A stretch of 49,106 nucleotides of DNA, from positions 1 through 49,106 of the forward strand of contig CAJFQM010000014.1 of the NCBI GenBank assembly GCA_904419075.1. The letters are read 5' to 3'. Source of the stretch: an uncultured Clostridia bacterium. Its GTDB lineage: Bacteria; Bacillota; Clostridia; Christensenellales; Borkfalkiaceae. The translations under genes and the position numbers were made by a program. The notes beneath the pieces are model-generated. The model ran no database searches. It saw only the letters and a list, made by a program, of their open reading frames with translations, and was not told the origin of the DNA. Every line of letters starts with the position of its first letter. The first letter of the stretch is position 1. Of the stretch, positions 1 through 7,066 are shown piece after piece.

Positions 1-6
1 CTGTCT

Positions 7-36
7 ATAATACCACATCTCTCTACCTCTTGTCAA
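7..36 (-). promoter_or_regulatory. Strong sigma-A promoter reading off the left edge (distal of a pair)
   Basis: On the minus strand a perfect -35 TTGACA (31-36) is followed after 18 bp by -10 TATTAT (7-12). It fires leftward out of the window. It closely resembles the promoter at 141-170, including the GATGTGG just before the -10. Confidence 0.75.
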
Positions 37-140
37 GCATTTTTTCAAACTTTTTTTGGTTTTTTTTGTCTTTTTTTTATTTCAGACTTCTTAAAAACCT
101 TTTTCAAGCCGTTTTTTGCTTTCCTCGGGACAGCTTGTCT

Positions 141-170
141 ATATTACCACATCCCTTCCCCCTTTGTCAA
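141..170 (-). promoter_or_regulatory. Strong sigma-A promoter, upstream member of a tandem pair
   Basis: Minus-strand TTGACA (165-170), 18-bp spacer, TAATAT (141-146). The sequence before the -10 (GATGTGG) matches the second promoter 134 bp further on. Tandem near-identical strong promoters are common ahead of rRNA operons, so an rrn operon just outside the window is a reasonable guess. Confidence 0.75.
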
Positions 171-224
171 CTCTTTTTATCTACTTTTTTTTACTTTTTT
201 CGAGGTTTTTTCGGAGGGTATCCG

Positions 225-262
225 AAAAGGGGACGATGCAGAAAATTGCATCGTCCCCTTTT
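225..262 (-). terminator. Perfect 16-bp hairpin, terminator of the 309-827 gene
   Basis: Arms 225-240 and 247-262 pair perfectly around a 6-nt loop. The stem is flanked by A4/T4, so it could stop transcription in either direction. It lies 46 bp past the minus-strand gene ending at 309 and just before the promoter at 141-170. Confidence 0.75.
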
Positions 263-308
263 GAAGATTTTTTACGTAAATTCTTTGTTTTTCCGAGCAC
301 GGCGGATG

Positions 309-827
309 TTATCCGACGTTTTCCCCGCCGAGACGGAGAAGGAACTCTTTCGCCGCATCGGAACAGCGATAATATCGAGTACCGTATTTTAAGCCCGAAA
401 GAGGGAGCGCGGTTTTCCGTCCTTTTTCGTCATAGAAAACCGCTAAACCGTTTTCCGAATCCGTCTGATTTTGCGCGATAAACGCGCCCGTTTCGGAAAA
501 CATTTCCATCGTGCGGGAAATCGCCTCTTTATCCTCCGTGGAAAATTCTTTCGGCGCAGATCCTTCCTCTTTCCATATAACAGCTATGCGGACGAGTTCC
601 TCGCCCTTTATATCGCTGTATTGAGGAATATCCTGCAATTTCAGACTGTCGGGAATCCGCTTTTTATCCAACATTCCCATTACGCCGACCACGAAGCCGG
701 TAAAGGGACAGACTACGGCAAGCGCGCCAAGGAAATATGACTCGGCGTAAGCCATAAAGACGACGGCGTATATTCCCAAAAGGACCATTAAAATACCGAA
801 CAACAAAAATTTAAGCGTTCTGTTCAT
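309..827 (-). CDS. Small membrane-anchored protein of unknown function
   Basis: A 172-residue protein. The frame is open from a GTG at 851, but that codon precedes the ribosome binding site: AAAGGAGG overlaps codons 3-5 of the longer reading, which places the true start at the ATG at 827. Two hydrophobic segments lie near the N-terminus (about residues 6-27 and 33-52). A hydrophilic domain of about 115 residues follows, with no motif I recognise. The gene has its own promoter (997-1025) and terminator (225-262), so it is probably monocistronic. I do not recognise the family. Confidence 0.7.
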   Translation of the reverse strand: MNRTLKFLLFGILMVLLGIYAVVFMAYAESYFLGALAVVCPFTGFVVGVMGMLDKKRIPDSLKLQDIPQYSDIKGEELVRIAVIWKEEGSAPKEFSTEDKEAISRTMEMFSETGAFIAQNQTDSENGLAVFYDEKGRKTALPLSGLKYGTRYYRCSDAAKEFLLRLGGENVG

Positions 828-996
828 GATCGTTTTTTCCTCCTTTGTCACTAAAAATTTTCGGTTGCCGTTTATAGTCTGTAACGTATGCGTCCGCGGC
901 CGTATCCTTAAAAATCAGAATTCCGACCTCACCCCGTTCCCGCACGGCCGGACCGACGTTTGCGATAAAATGATGATAAAGCACTTTATCAACTAT

Positions 997-1025
997 ATTA
1001 TACTATAAACAGAAACGGCAGTCAA
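997..1025 (-). promoter_or_regulatory. Promoter of the 309-827 gene
   Basis: Minus-strand TTGACT (1020-1025), 17-bp spacer, TATAAT (997-1002). It leaves a leader of about 165 nt before the ATG at 827, in which I see no recognisable riboswitch. Confidence 0.65.
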
Positions 1026-1085
1026 ACTGATTTGCCGTACTTTTCCATAATTATCCGAAAGAGCCGATTTATATTTTCCGCACAC

Positions 1086-1114
1086 TTGACTTTTTCTTCT
1101 TTTTTGTGTACAAT
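1086..1114 (+). promoter_or_regulatory. Promoter of the 1146-1391 gene
   Basis: Plus-strand TTGACT (1086-1091), 17-bp spacer, TACAAT (1109-1114). The expected transcript start is about 25 nt before the TTG start codon and retains the GGAGG ribosome binding site. Confidence 0.65.
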
Positions 1115-1145
1115 GAATCCGACGAATCTATCGGAGGCGTTTATC

Positions 1146-1391
1146 TTGAAAACACTGCGGATTTTGTTTACTTTGATTGCGGCGGTATTCGTCGCGCTGG
1201 TCATTCCGCTCGGCGCGCTGGTTTCCTGGGGAATGGCGGGAATCTGCGTTCTGGGCGCATTTCTGTTTTTCGGACTCATGCTGCTTTGCAAGCAAAAGCA
1301 GGAGGAGGAAGAAAAGCGGGCGAGACACGACGACCTGACCGACCTCGATTTCGGAAACGAGGAAAAAAAGGACGAAAAAAAGGGTAAGTAA
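1146..1391 (+). CDS. Small two-helix membrane protein, unknown function
   Basis: An 81-residue protein starting at TTG 1146, chosen because TCGGAGG sits 9 nt upstream and the promoter -10 at 1109-1114 rules out the longer frame opening at 1032. Two transmembrane segments (about residues 5-25 and 28-50) are followed by a very charged tail rich in Lys, Glu and Asp. The gene is flanked by its own promoter and by that of the next gene, so it is probably transcribed alone. No family recognised. The charged cytoplasmic tail could be a protein or membrane-surface contact, but that is a guess. Confidence 0.65.
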   Translation: MKTLRILFTLIAAVFVALVIPLGALVSWGMAGICVLGAFLFFGLMLLCKQKQEEEEKRARHDDLTDLDFGNEEKKDEKKGK

Positions 1392-1410
1392 AGTTTCTTA
1401 CAAAAAGATA

Positions 1411-1439
1411 TTGCATTATTTTTTGCGTTATGGTATAAT
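1411..1439 (+). promoter_or_regulatory. Promoter of the 1473-1712 gene
   Basis: TTGCAT (1411-1416), 17-bp spacer, TATAAT (1434-1439) on the plus strand. The resulting leader is about 27 nt and carries GGAGG before the ATG. Confidence 0.65.
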
Positions 1440-1472
1440 ATAAGTACTGAAATAAAATTCGGAGGTTATATC

Positions 1473-1712
1473 ATGACATTTGATAAATGGTTTAACAAGC
1501 AATCGAGACTGCTGAAAATATTGCTTCTGATTTTGCCGGTGGTCGGTTGGATTGTGGAATGTCTTATCAGACTGTCGGTCATGCTGAGGACAAAAAGTCT
1601 CGTGCATATCGTAATCTTCCTGCTTTTCCTTTTCGTGGGCTGGACCTGGTTACTTTGCGTCGTCGATCTCATCTATCTCATCATCACGGGACATTTGCTT
1701 TTTGCGAAATAA
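1473..1712 (+). CDS. Small membrane protein, unknown function
   Basis: A 79-residue protein with ATG at 1473 preceded by GGAGG at 7-nt spacing. Two or three hydrophobic stretches (about residues 12-33 and 42-75) with basic residues between them suggest a small integral membrane protein. It has a dedicated promoter at 1411-1439 and a strong terminator at 1718-1746, so it forms its own transcription unit. No recognised domain. Confidence 0.7.
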   Translation: MTFDKWFNKQSRLLKILLLILPVVGWIVECLIRLSVMLRTKSLVHIVIFLLFLFVGWTWLLCVVDLIYLIITGHLLFAK

Positions 1713-1717
1713 AAATC

Positions 1718-1746
1718 TTTCCCCGACCGAACATCGGTCGGGGAAA
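1718..1746 (+). terminator. Intrinsic terminator after the 1473-1712 gene
   Basis: A 13-bp perfect stem (1718-1730 with 1734-1746), GC-rich core CCCCGACCGA, 3-nt loop, then a T run. It starts 5 bp after the stop codon. Confidence 0.85.
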
Positions 1747-1872
1747 TTTTATTCGGGCCGTTCCCATAAATTTGAGGCAGCTCTTTTTTATTGTCTTTTT
1801 CCGAAGATTTCCCGAGCGCGCGCTCGGAATCAAAAATTATTATTATATATAAGTCGCGCGCGCATCCGCATA

Positions 1873-2760
1873 TCAGTCAAAAAGTGGGCTGCTTTCGAGG
1901 ACGGCGAGCATTTCCTCGAAGCGATACAAATCTTCGGGCGTATAGTAGTCGATATAAATTCTGCCCTTTTTGTCGTTGCCGATGAGGGAGACCTTGGTTC
2001 GGAACACCGCGCGCATGCGTTCGACGAGCGCTTTGAGTTCGGCGCTCTTGGCCGCGGCGGCCGCGGCTTTTTCCGATTGAAGGACTTCGGGCGGAGTGAG
2101 AAAAGCCTTGACGGCGCGTTCTGTTTCCCGAACGGAATAGCCGCGTTTGATCGCCTCCTCGGCAAAAGCGAATTGTTTTTCTTTGGGTACGGAGACGAGA
2201 GCGCGGGCGTGTCCGGCGGAGAGTCTGCCGCTTTCGACCAGTCCGACGACCTCGGGCGCGAGCGTCAGAAGCCGCAGGGAATTGGCGACGGCGGGACGGG
2301 ATTTTCCGATTCCCGCGGCGATTTCGTCCTGCGTCCAGCCGAACTCGGAAATGAGCCTTTTCATGAGGTAAGCCCCTTCCATGGCGCCGACGGAATCCCT
2401 TTTGAGCGTCTCGGTGAGCGCGAAAATTTCCGCATCGCGTTCGGAGAAGCGGAAAACCCGTGCGGGGACGGAAGAAATGCCGGCGAGCTTTGCGGCGGCG
2501 AGGTCGTTTCCCCCTGCCAAGAGCCGATACCTGCCCCCCTTCTCTTCGTTGACGACGAGAGGCGGAACGCCGTTGAGAAGGAGATAGGCGGCGCGCTTTT
2601 TGAGCGCTTCGGACGGAGCGCCGGCTCCCGCCGAGCCGCCGTCGGAAACAGGCCGTTCTCCGTATTGCGCGCCGTCGTCCGTGCAATCGATTTCCGCGAC
2701 GGCGATTTCCCTTTCTTCGGCGGAAGAGGCGGGAACGGGAATTTTTCTTGTTCGTTTCAT
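1873..2760 (-). CDS. parB: ParB/Spo0J-type DNA-binding protein with a degenerate CTPase domain
   Basis: A 295-residue chromosome-segregation-type protein near the putative origin. The helix-turn-helix (about residues 143-165) and the following region are typical of parS-binding ParB/Noc proteins, and the last 45 residues match the ParB C-terminal dimerisation domain. The N-terminal domain is unusual. The NPxQPR-type start is not recognisable. In the segment that aligns with the GERRxRAAKLAG box the protein reads GGNDLAAAKLAG (residues 83-94), so the Glu and Arg residues of the CTP-binding motif are gone. The ENLQR box reads ETLKR (117-121). No parA/soj neighbour is present. It may load or slide differently from canonical ParB, or act as a specialised paralogue. 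The ParB superfamily call is sure; the exact subfamily is not. Confidence 0.88.
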   Translation of the reverse strand: MKRTRKIPVPASSAEEREIAVAEIDCTDDGAQYGERPVSDGGSAGAGAPSEALKKRAAYLLLNGVPPLVVNEEKGGRYRLLAGGNDLAAAKLAGISSVPARVFRFSERDAEIFALTETLKRDSVGAMEGAYLMKRLISEFGWTQDEIAAGIGKSRPAVANSLRLLTLAPEVVGLVESGRLSAGHARALVSVPKEKQFAFAEEAIKRGYSVRETERAVKAFLTPPEVLQSEKAAAAAAKSAELKALVERMRAVFRTKVSLIGNDKKGRIYIDYYTPEDLYRFEEMLAVLESSPLFD

Positions 2761-2785
2761 GGAAACACTCCTGATCTATAAAGAC

Positions 2786-2812
2786 AAGAGCCGAAGGATT
2801 TCCTCGGCTCTT
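2786..2812 (-). terminator. Intrinsic terminator of ftsH
   Basis: A 9-bp stem (AAGAGCCGA at 2786-2794 with TCGGCTCTT at 2804-2812) and a 9-nt loop. On the minus strand it is followed by a T-rich tail. It separates ftsH from parB. Confidence 0.7.
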
Positions 2813-2851
2813 CCGTAAGGCCGCAGACATATCGCGGCATAGGTCAAAAAA

Positions 2852-4783
2852 TCAATTTCCGAAAACTTTCGGGGTCAGATGTTCGGGGGAAGGGGTGGAG
2901 AAATTCTCGAAGGGATTCTCTTTGCGTTTCCCCTCCTCGTTGTCCATAAAATCGATGACTTCCGAATAGGAAGCGCCCTTCATGAGCATGGCGACTTCTT
3001 CGGTATAAATGGTTTCCTTTTCGACGAGCACGCGGGACATATTGTCGAGAATCGCGCGGTTTTCCGTCAGAAGCTGAACGGCGCGCGCGTGAGCGGAGGC
3101 CACCAGGCGACGGATTTCGTCGTCGATTTCCGCGGCGGTCTTCTGGGAGTAGCCGTTGCGGCTGCCGCCGCCGTATTCGTATTCCATGCCCATGAACACG
3201 GGCTGATCGGAATCGTAAGCGACGAGGCCGAGCTTTTCGCTCATACCCCATTGCGTGACCATGCGGCGGGCGAGGTCGGAAACGCGCTGCAAATCGTTGC
3301 TCGCGCCGGTGGTGACGTCTTTGATGACGAGCTCTTCCGCGACGCGGCCGCCGAGAGCCATACAGATATTGTCCACGAGCTTGTTGTAGGAAACGTCGTT
3401 GTCGTCCGTTTCGGGGCGGGTCATGGTATAGCCCGCCGCGTTGCCGCGGGGAATGATGGAGACCTCGTGAACGGGGTCGCAATGCTTGCAGAGGCATGCG
3501 AGAATCGCGTGTCCGGCCTCGTGGTAAGCGGTGCAGCGCTTGTCGGCCTCGGTGACGACGCGGCTCTTTTTCTGAGGCCCCATAAGGACTTTATTGATAC
3601 CGTCGTAAAGCTCGATGTTTCCGATGAGCTTTTTGCCGTTTCTGGCGGCGAGAATTGCGGCTTCGTTCAAAAGATTGGCGAGATCCGCGCCGGAGAAACC
3701 GGCAGTGATGCGCGCCACGGTCTTGAAGTTGACGTCGGGAGCCATAGGCTTGTTGCGCGCATGGACCTTGAGAATTTGTTCGCGTCCCTTGACGTCGGGC
3801 AGATTGACGTGAATCTGACGGTCGAAACGGCCCGGACGAAGCAGAGCCGGGTCGAGAATATCCGCACGGTTGGTCGCGGCCATGACGATGACGCCCTCGT
3901 TCGTCTCGAAACCGTCCATCTGAACGAGGATCTGGTTGAGGGTCTGTTCGCGTTCGTCGTGTCCGCCGCCGAGCCCCGCGCCGCGTCTGCGGCCCACGGC
4001 GTCGATTTCGTCGACAAAGATGATACAGGGCTGATTTTTCTTTGCGAGGTCGAAGAGGTCGCGGACTCGCGCCGCGCCGACGCCGACGTACATTTCCACG
4101 AAGTCGGAACCGGATACGGAGAAGAAAGGAACGCCCGCTTCGCCCGCGACGGCCTTTGCGAACAGCGTCTTACCGGTACCCGGAGGGCCGACGAGCAACA
4201 CGCCGCGCGGGATTCTGGCGCCGAGATCGGAAAACTTTTTGGGCATTTTCAAAAACTCGACGACTTCCTGCAATTCTTCCTTTTCCTCTTCCGCGCCCGC
4301 GACGTCCGCGAAGCGTACTTTGAGGTTGCTTTGAATGTGCGCCTTGGTCTTGCCGACGTTCATGACCTTTCCGCCGCCGGCCGCCTGACGCATGATGAGC
4401 CAGAAGATGACCGCGACGAGCACGATGCCGAGCATGGTGATGACGCTGGACCAGATACTGCCGGCGTTGGGATCCTTGTAGATGATATCCACGCCCATGG
4501 AAATCCATTCCTGAATGATGGGATTTGCCGCGTCATAGGGATTGGGGCCGACGGTGGAATAATACGCCATTCCTTTGCCCGACGCATCGATCAAAACGCC
4601 TTTCAGATTATAACCGTCCGCATAAACTTGATTGATTTCTCCGGCAGCCACCTTTTCATAGAACTCCGTAAAGGTGAGCTCGGTATATCTCGGGGAAATG
4701 ATTTCCGCGAATAATATTCCGAGGACCGCCACCAGCACGACGGCGACGATGACCCAGATAATTGTCTTGGTTTTCTTGTTCAA
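2852..4783 (-). CDS. ftsH: ATP-dependent zinc metalloprotease FtsH
   Basis: A 643-residue membrane-bound AAA+ protease that degrades misfolded membrane proteins and short-lived regulators. Two transmembrane segments (about residues 8-28 and 112-131) bracket an extracytoplasmic domain. The AAA module has Walker A GPPGTGKT (199-206), Walker B with VDEID (257-261) and the second region of homology around 303-323. The protease active site is HEAGH (421-425). The length is normal. A promoter lies at 4896-4924 and a terminator at 2786-2812, so it is probably transcribed alone. Its upstream gap holds the first DnaA-box cluster. Confidence 0.97.
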   Translation of the reverse strand: MNKKTKTIIWVIVAVVLVAVLGILFAEIISPRYTELTFTEFYEKVAAGEINQVYADGYNLKGVLIDASGKGMAYYSTVGPNPYDAANPIIQEWISMGVDIIYKDPNAGSIWSSVITMLGIVLVAVIFWLIMRQAAGGGKVMNVGKTKAHIQSNLKVRFADVAGAEEEKEELQEVVEFLKMPKKFSDLGARIPRGVLLVGPPGTGKTLFAKAVAGEAGVPFFSVSGSDFVEMYVGVGAARVRDLFDLAKKNQPCIIFVDEIDAVGRRRGAGLGGGHDEREQTLNQILVQMDGFETNEGVIVMAATNRADILDPALLRPGRFDRQIHVNLPDVKGREQILKVHARNKPMAPDVNFKTVARITAGFSGADLANLLNEAAILAARNGKKLIGNIELYDGINKVLMGPQKKSRVVTEADKRCTAYHEAGHAILACLCKHCDPVHEVSIIPRGNAAGYTMTRPETDDNDVSYNKLVDNICMALGGRVAEELVIKDVTTGASNDLQRVSDLARRMVTQWGMSEKLGLVAYDSDQPVFMGMEYEYGGGSRNGYSQKTAAEIDDEIRRLVASAHARAVQLLTENRAILDNMSRVLVEKETIYTEEVAMLMKGASYSEVIDFMDNEEGKRKENPFENFSTPSPEHLTPKVFGN

Positions 4784-4895
4784 TGTCTTGACTCCTTGAA
4801 AATGATACTGCTTAAAAGCCCTGTTTTTCCGCCCTTTCGCAAGTGTGAGAAAGGCGTACGGAAGAAAAAGCCCGTTCGTCTTACGACTCTTTTAC

Positions 4896-4924
4896 ATTTT
4901 ACCACAAGGCCGCTCTTTTTTCAA
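4896..4924 (-). promoter_or_regulatory. Promoter of ftsH
   Basis: Minus-strand TTGAAA (4919-4924), 17-bp spacer, TAAAAT (4896-4901), about 110 nt before the ftsH start. I see no CIRCE or other heat-shock operator in the leader. Confidence 0.55.
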
Positions 4925-5148
4925 GCGTTTGCGGTATAAATTTCTAAACATTTAGCAAACATTCACAAATTTAACACGATAAAACAAAAACATGTTTTTT
5001 CCGTTCTCCGCGGTTTTTGCTTCCTTTTGAAATTTTGTTCCTTTTTTCTCATTTCTATCCCCGAATCGTTTCACATGAAACCGCATAATCGAAACAAACC
5101 TATACAAAGATAAATTTATGAAGCATAATTTCCCCGTGTTTTCGGAAG

Positions 5149-5462
5149 TTATCCACGTAGGATGTGGATAAAAAGCAGGTTGTCCACACAATTTTTCAAG
5201 GTATTGTGGATAACTTTTATAAAAAATGCGCAAACTAAAAAATCTTTTGATTTTAAGCGCGGTTTTTCCCTCTTTTTTATATAAAATTGTGGATAACCCA
5301 TCAATTTCCCGAATAAATCATTGAGGAAAATTTTGAAATTTCTTGTGGATAAGTCGAAAAAACGGGGGATAACGGGCATATTTTTATCCCATTTCCCCCA
5401 TTTTTTGCTGTTTTTTCTGTGGATAAATCAAAAAGGAAAGAAGTTGTCCACAGTTTTCCACA
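5149..5462. other. DnaA-box cluster 1 (candidate origin sub-region)
   Basis: Five perfect TGTGGATAA boxes, all in the same orientation, lie at 5163-5171, 5205-5213, 5288-5296, 5344-5352 and 5418-5426. Near-matches are TTATCCACG at 5149-5157, TTGTCCACA at 5180-5188 and 5444-5452, and TTTTCCACA at 5454-5462. The flanks from 4920 to 5140 and 5214 to 5290 are AT-rich. The cluster sits in the ftsH-cvpA gap, and no gene I would believe is encoded here. It resembles the extra DnaA-box clusters of bipartite origins. Confidence 0.85.
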
Positions 5463-5506
5463 TCGGAATATTTGCATTTTCCGCATAAAATCTTCGGAAG
5501 AAAAGA

Positions 5507-5526
5507 GGCCTTCCCGAAAGGAGGCC
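5507..5526 (-). terminator. Terminator of the CvpA-like gene
   Basis: A 7-bp stem with one wobble pair (5507-5513 with 5520-5526), followed on the minus strand by TCTTTTCTT. It lies about 30 bp after the stop codon and separates the gene from DnaA-box cluster 1. Confidence 0.6.
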
Positions 5527-5553
5527 GCTTGTACTTTTATATTTTCGGATTTA

Positions 5554-6273
5554 TCAGAATTCGATGAATAAGCCCAAAAGTTTTGTTAAAGGATTATTGT
5601 TAAAGAGATATTTCAAAACGACGGTCTTGTCGAAGAAGGAGACGATCCCTTCGGAAGGAATGAGGGAAAGGATTGCAAGGACGGCGCAGACGACGATGAG
5701 CGCCTTTACCGCGCCGACGGCGAAGCCGAGAATTCCGTTCAGAGCGGCCGCTACGGACCAGGAGCGCACGACGGAGGAAAGAATTTTCTCGACGATGAGG
5801 AGCAGGAGCCGGGAGACGATAAAAATAACGAGTCCCGAGACGAGCAGGCCGACGAACTGAGCGGCGACGGGAGCGACCTGACTTGCGAGGGTAGTGCCTG
5901 CGGGGAGGTTGTTGACCTCGCCGAGATTTTTCAAAATGAGGTCTTTGATAAATCCGGGGAGGCGGACGTTTTCGAGAGCGGAGGCGATGCCGACGGAAGA
6001 AATGTCGGCGTCGAAGCCGTTGATTTTGAGGAACGTATTTTCAAATTTTCCGCTGAAAAATTCGGTCATGCCGAAAGCGGAATCGAGCCAGCCCGAAACG
6101 GTGGAAGCCAAAGTAATGGCGAGGACGAGGGCTATTAAGGTAGAGACGAGTCCGAAAAAGCATTTCACGAACCCTTTTTTAGCTCCGATAAGAGCCCAGA
6201 CAACGAATATGAGCACACAGGCGATATCGAGTGCGTAAGCGGCCTGAAAAGCCAAAAGATTGAACACAGTCAA
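5554..6273 (-). CDS. CvpA-like integral membrane protein
   Basis: A 239-residue protein with four or five transmembrane segments (roughly residues 15-32, 38-58, 135-165 and 180-205). The N-terminal stretch DIACVLIFVVWALIGAKKGF has the layout of CvpA/colicin V production family proteins: a first helix, a Gly-Lys-Lys-Gly-Phe turn, then a second helix. Its role in Bacillota is poorly defined; family members have been linked to envelope stress. Between the helices is a hydrophilic loop of about 75 residues, longer than in short CvpA proteins. A promoter lies at 6334-6362 and a terminator at 5507-5526. Confidence 0.7.
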   Translation of the reverse strand: MTVFNLLAFQAAYALDIACVLIFVVWALIGAKKGFVKCFFGLVSTLIALVLAITLASTVSGWLDSAFGMTEFFSGKFENTFLKINGFDADISSVGIASALENVRLPGFIKDLILKNLGEVNNLPAGTTLASQVAPVAAQFVGLLVSGLVIFIVSRLLLLIVEKILSSVVRSWSVAAALNGILGFAVGAVKALIVVCAVLAILSLIPSEGIVSFFDKTVVLKYLFNNNPLTKLLGLFIEF

Positions 6274-6333
6274 AATTCCTCCGGAATGTTTTTTGCCTTT
6301 TGCGGAAGTTTTTATCCGTGCGGCGCTTTATTT

Positions 6334-6362
6334 ATTGTAGCATATCTTTTCACGAAATTCAA
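6334..6362 (-). promoter_or_regulatory. Promoter of the CvpA-like gene
   Basis: Minus-strand TTGAAT (6357-6362), 17-bp spacer, TACAAT (6334-6339), about 55 nt before the start codon. Confidence 0.55.
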
Positions 6363-6463
6363 GTTGTTGAGGGGCGCGGCGCAAAATTTCGGAGGAAGAG
6401 GTATAACGGAAGGAAAAAGGGAAATAATTTTTCCGACTGCAAAAATTTTAAGGAGTCCTTTTT

Positions 6464-7057
6464 ATGGAATACTGTTTCAATCTTTTCAACAAGCTGGCGG
6501 CCGACGGGACGGCGATGGCGGTGGATAAATTTCTGAGCGAGCCCTCCCGCAGCAAGAAAAAGGAATCCTGTAAAACGGATGAATTGCCGATCGTGCTGTG
6601 TATCGGGAGCGACTTGGCCATCGGGGACAGTCTGGGGCCGATCGTAGGTTCGATGTTGAAATATAAGACGCAGGGACTTTGTTCGTTTCTGTACGGGACG
6701 CTTTCGGCGCCCGTGACGGCGAAGGAGATCAAATACATGCGTACTTTTCTTAGAGAGACGCACCGCGGGAGAAAGATTATCGCGGTAGATGCCGCGGTGG
6801 GAAGCGAAGGAGACATCGGGCTGATCAAAGTGAACGATTCTCCGCTGTATCCGGGTGCGGGAGCAAACAAAAAGCTGGGGAGTATCGGAGACATTTCCGT
6901 TATGGGAATCGTAGCGGAGAAATCGGTTCTGAATTACGGGCTTTTGAATACGACGCGTCTGAATCTCGTATATTCGATGGCGGAAATCATATCGGACGGG
7001 CTTTCGTCCCTGCTTTGGGAGCTGAACGGCCGAAGCCGCCGTCGGGAAATCGTGTGA
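6464..7057 (+). CDS. yyaC: Sporulation protein YyaC (DUF1256-type, putative spore protease)
   Basis: A 197-residue protein matching the YyaC family, whose fold resembles the germination protease and hydrogenase-maturation peptidases. Diagnostic stretches are IVLCIGSDLAIGDSLGPIVG (about residues 43-62), GTLSAPV, IIAVDAAVG and the PGAGANKKLGSIGD turn. The start is ATG 6464, with AAGGAG upstream at 8 nt. In B. subtilis yyaC lies near spo0J, so its place beside parB is conserved synteny. A sequence GTATA-N14-GGAAATAAT about 60 nt upstream loosely resembles a forespore sigma-F/G promoter. The stop codon is 9 bp from the convergent gene ending at 7067. Confidence 0.85.
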   Translation: MEYCFNLFNKLAADGTAMAVDKFLSEPSRSKKKESCKTDELPIVLCIGSDLAIGDSLGPIVGSMLKYKTQGLCSFLYGTLSAPVTAKEIKYMRTFLRETHRGRKIIAVDAAVGSEGDIGLIKVNDSPLYPGAGANKKLGSIGDISVMGIVAEKSVLNYGLLNTTRLNLVYSMAEIISDGLSSLLWELNGRSRRREIV

Positions 7058-7066
7058 AGAGTCTGT

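Noticed and set aside
1811..1826. Palindrome CCGAGCGCGCGCTCGG after parB as a terminator
   Set aside because: No T run follows on either strand and the loop is too tight; left unassigned.
2879..4714. A 611-codon open frame antisense to ftsH
   Set aside because: It mirrors ftsH codon use and gives no recognisable protein; the same happens opposite floT, the NCS2 permease, cysE-cysS and alaS.
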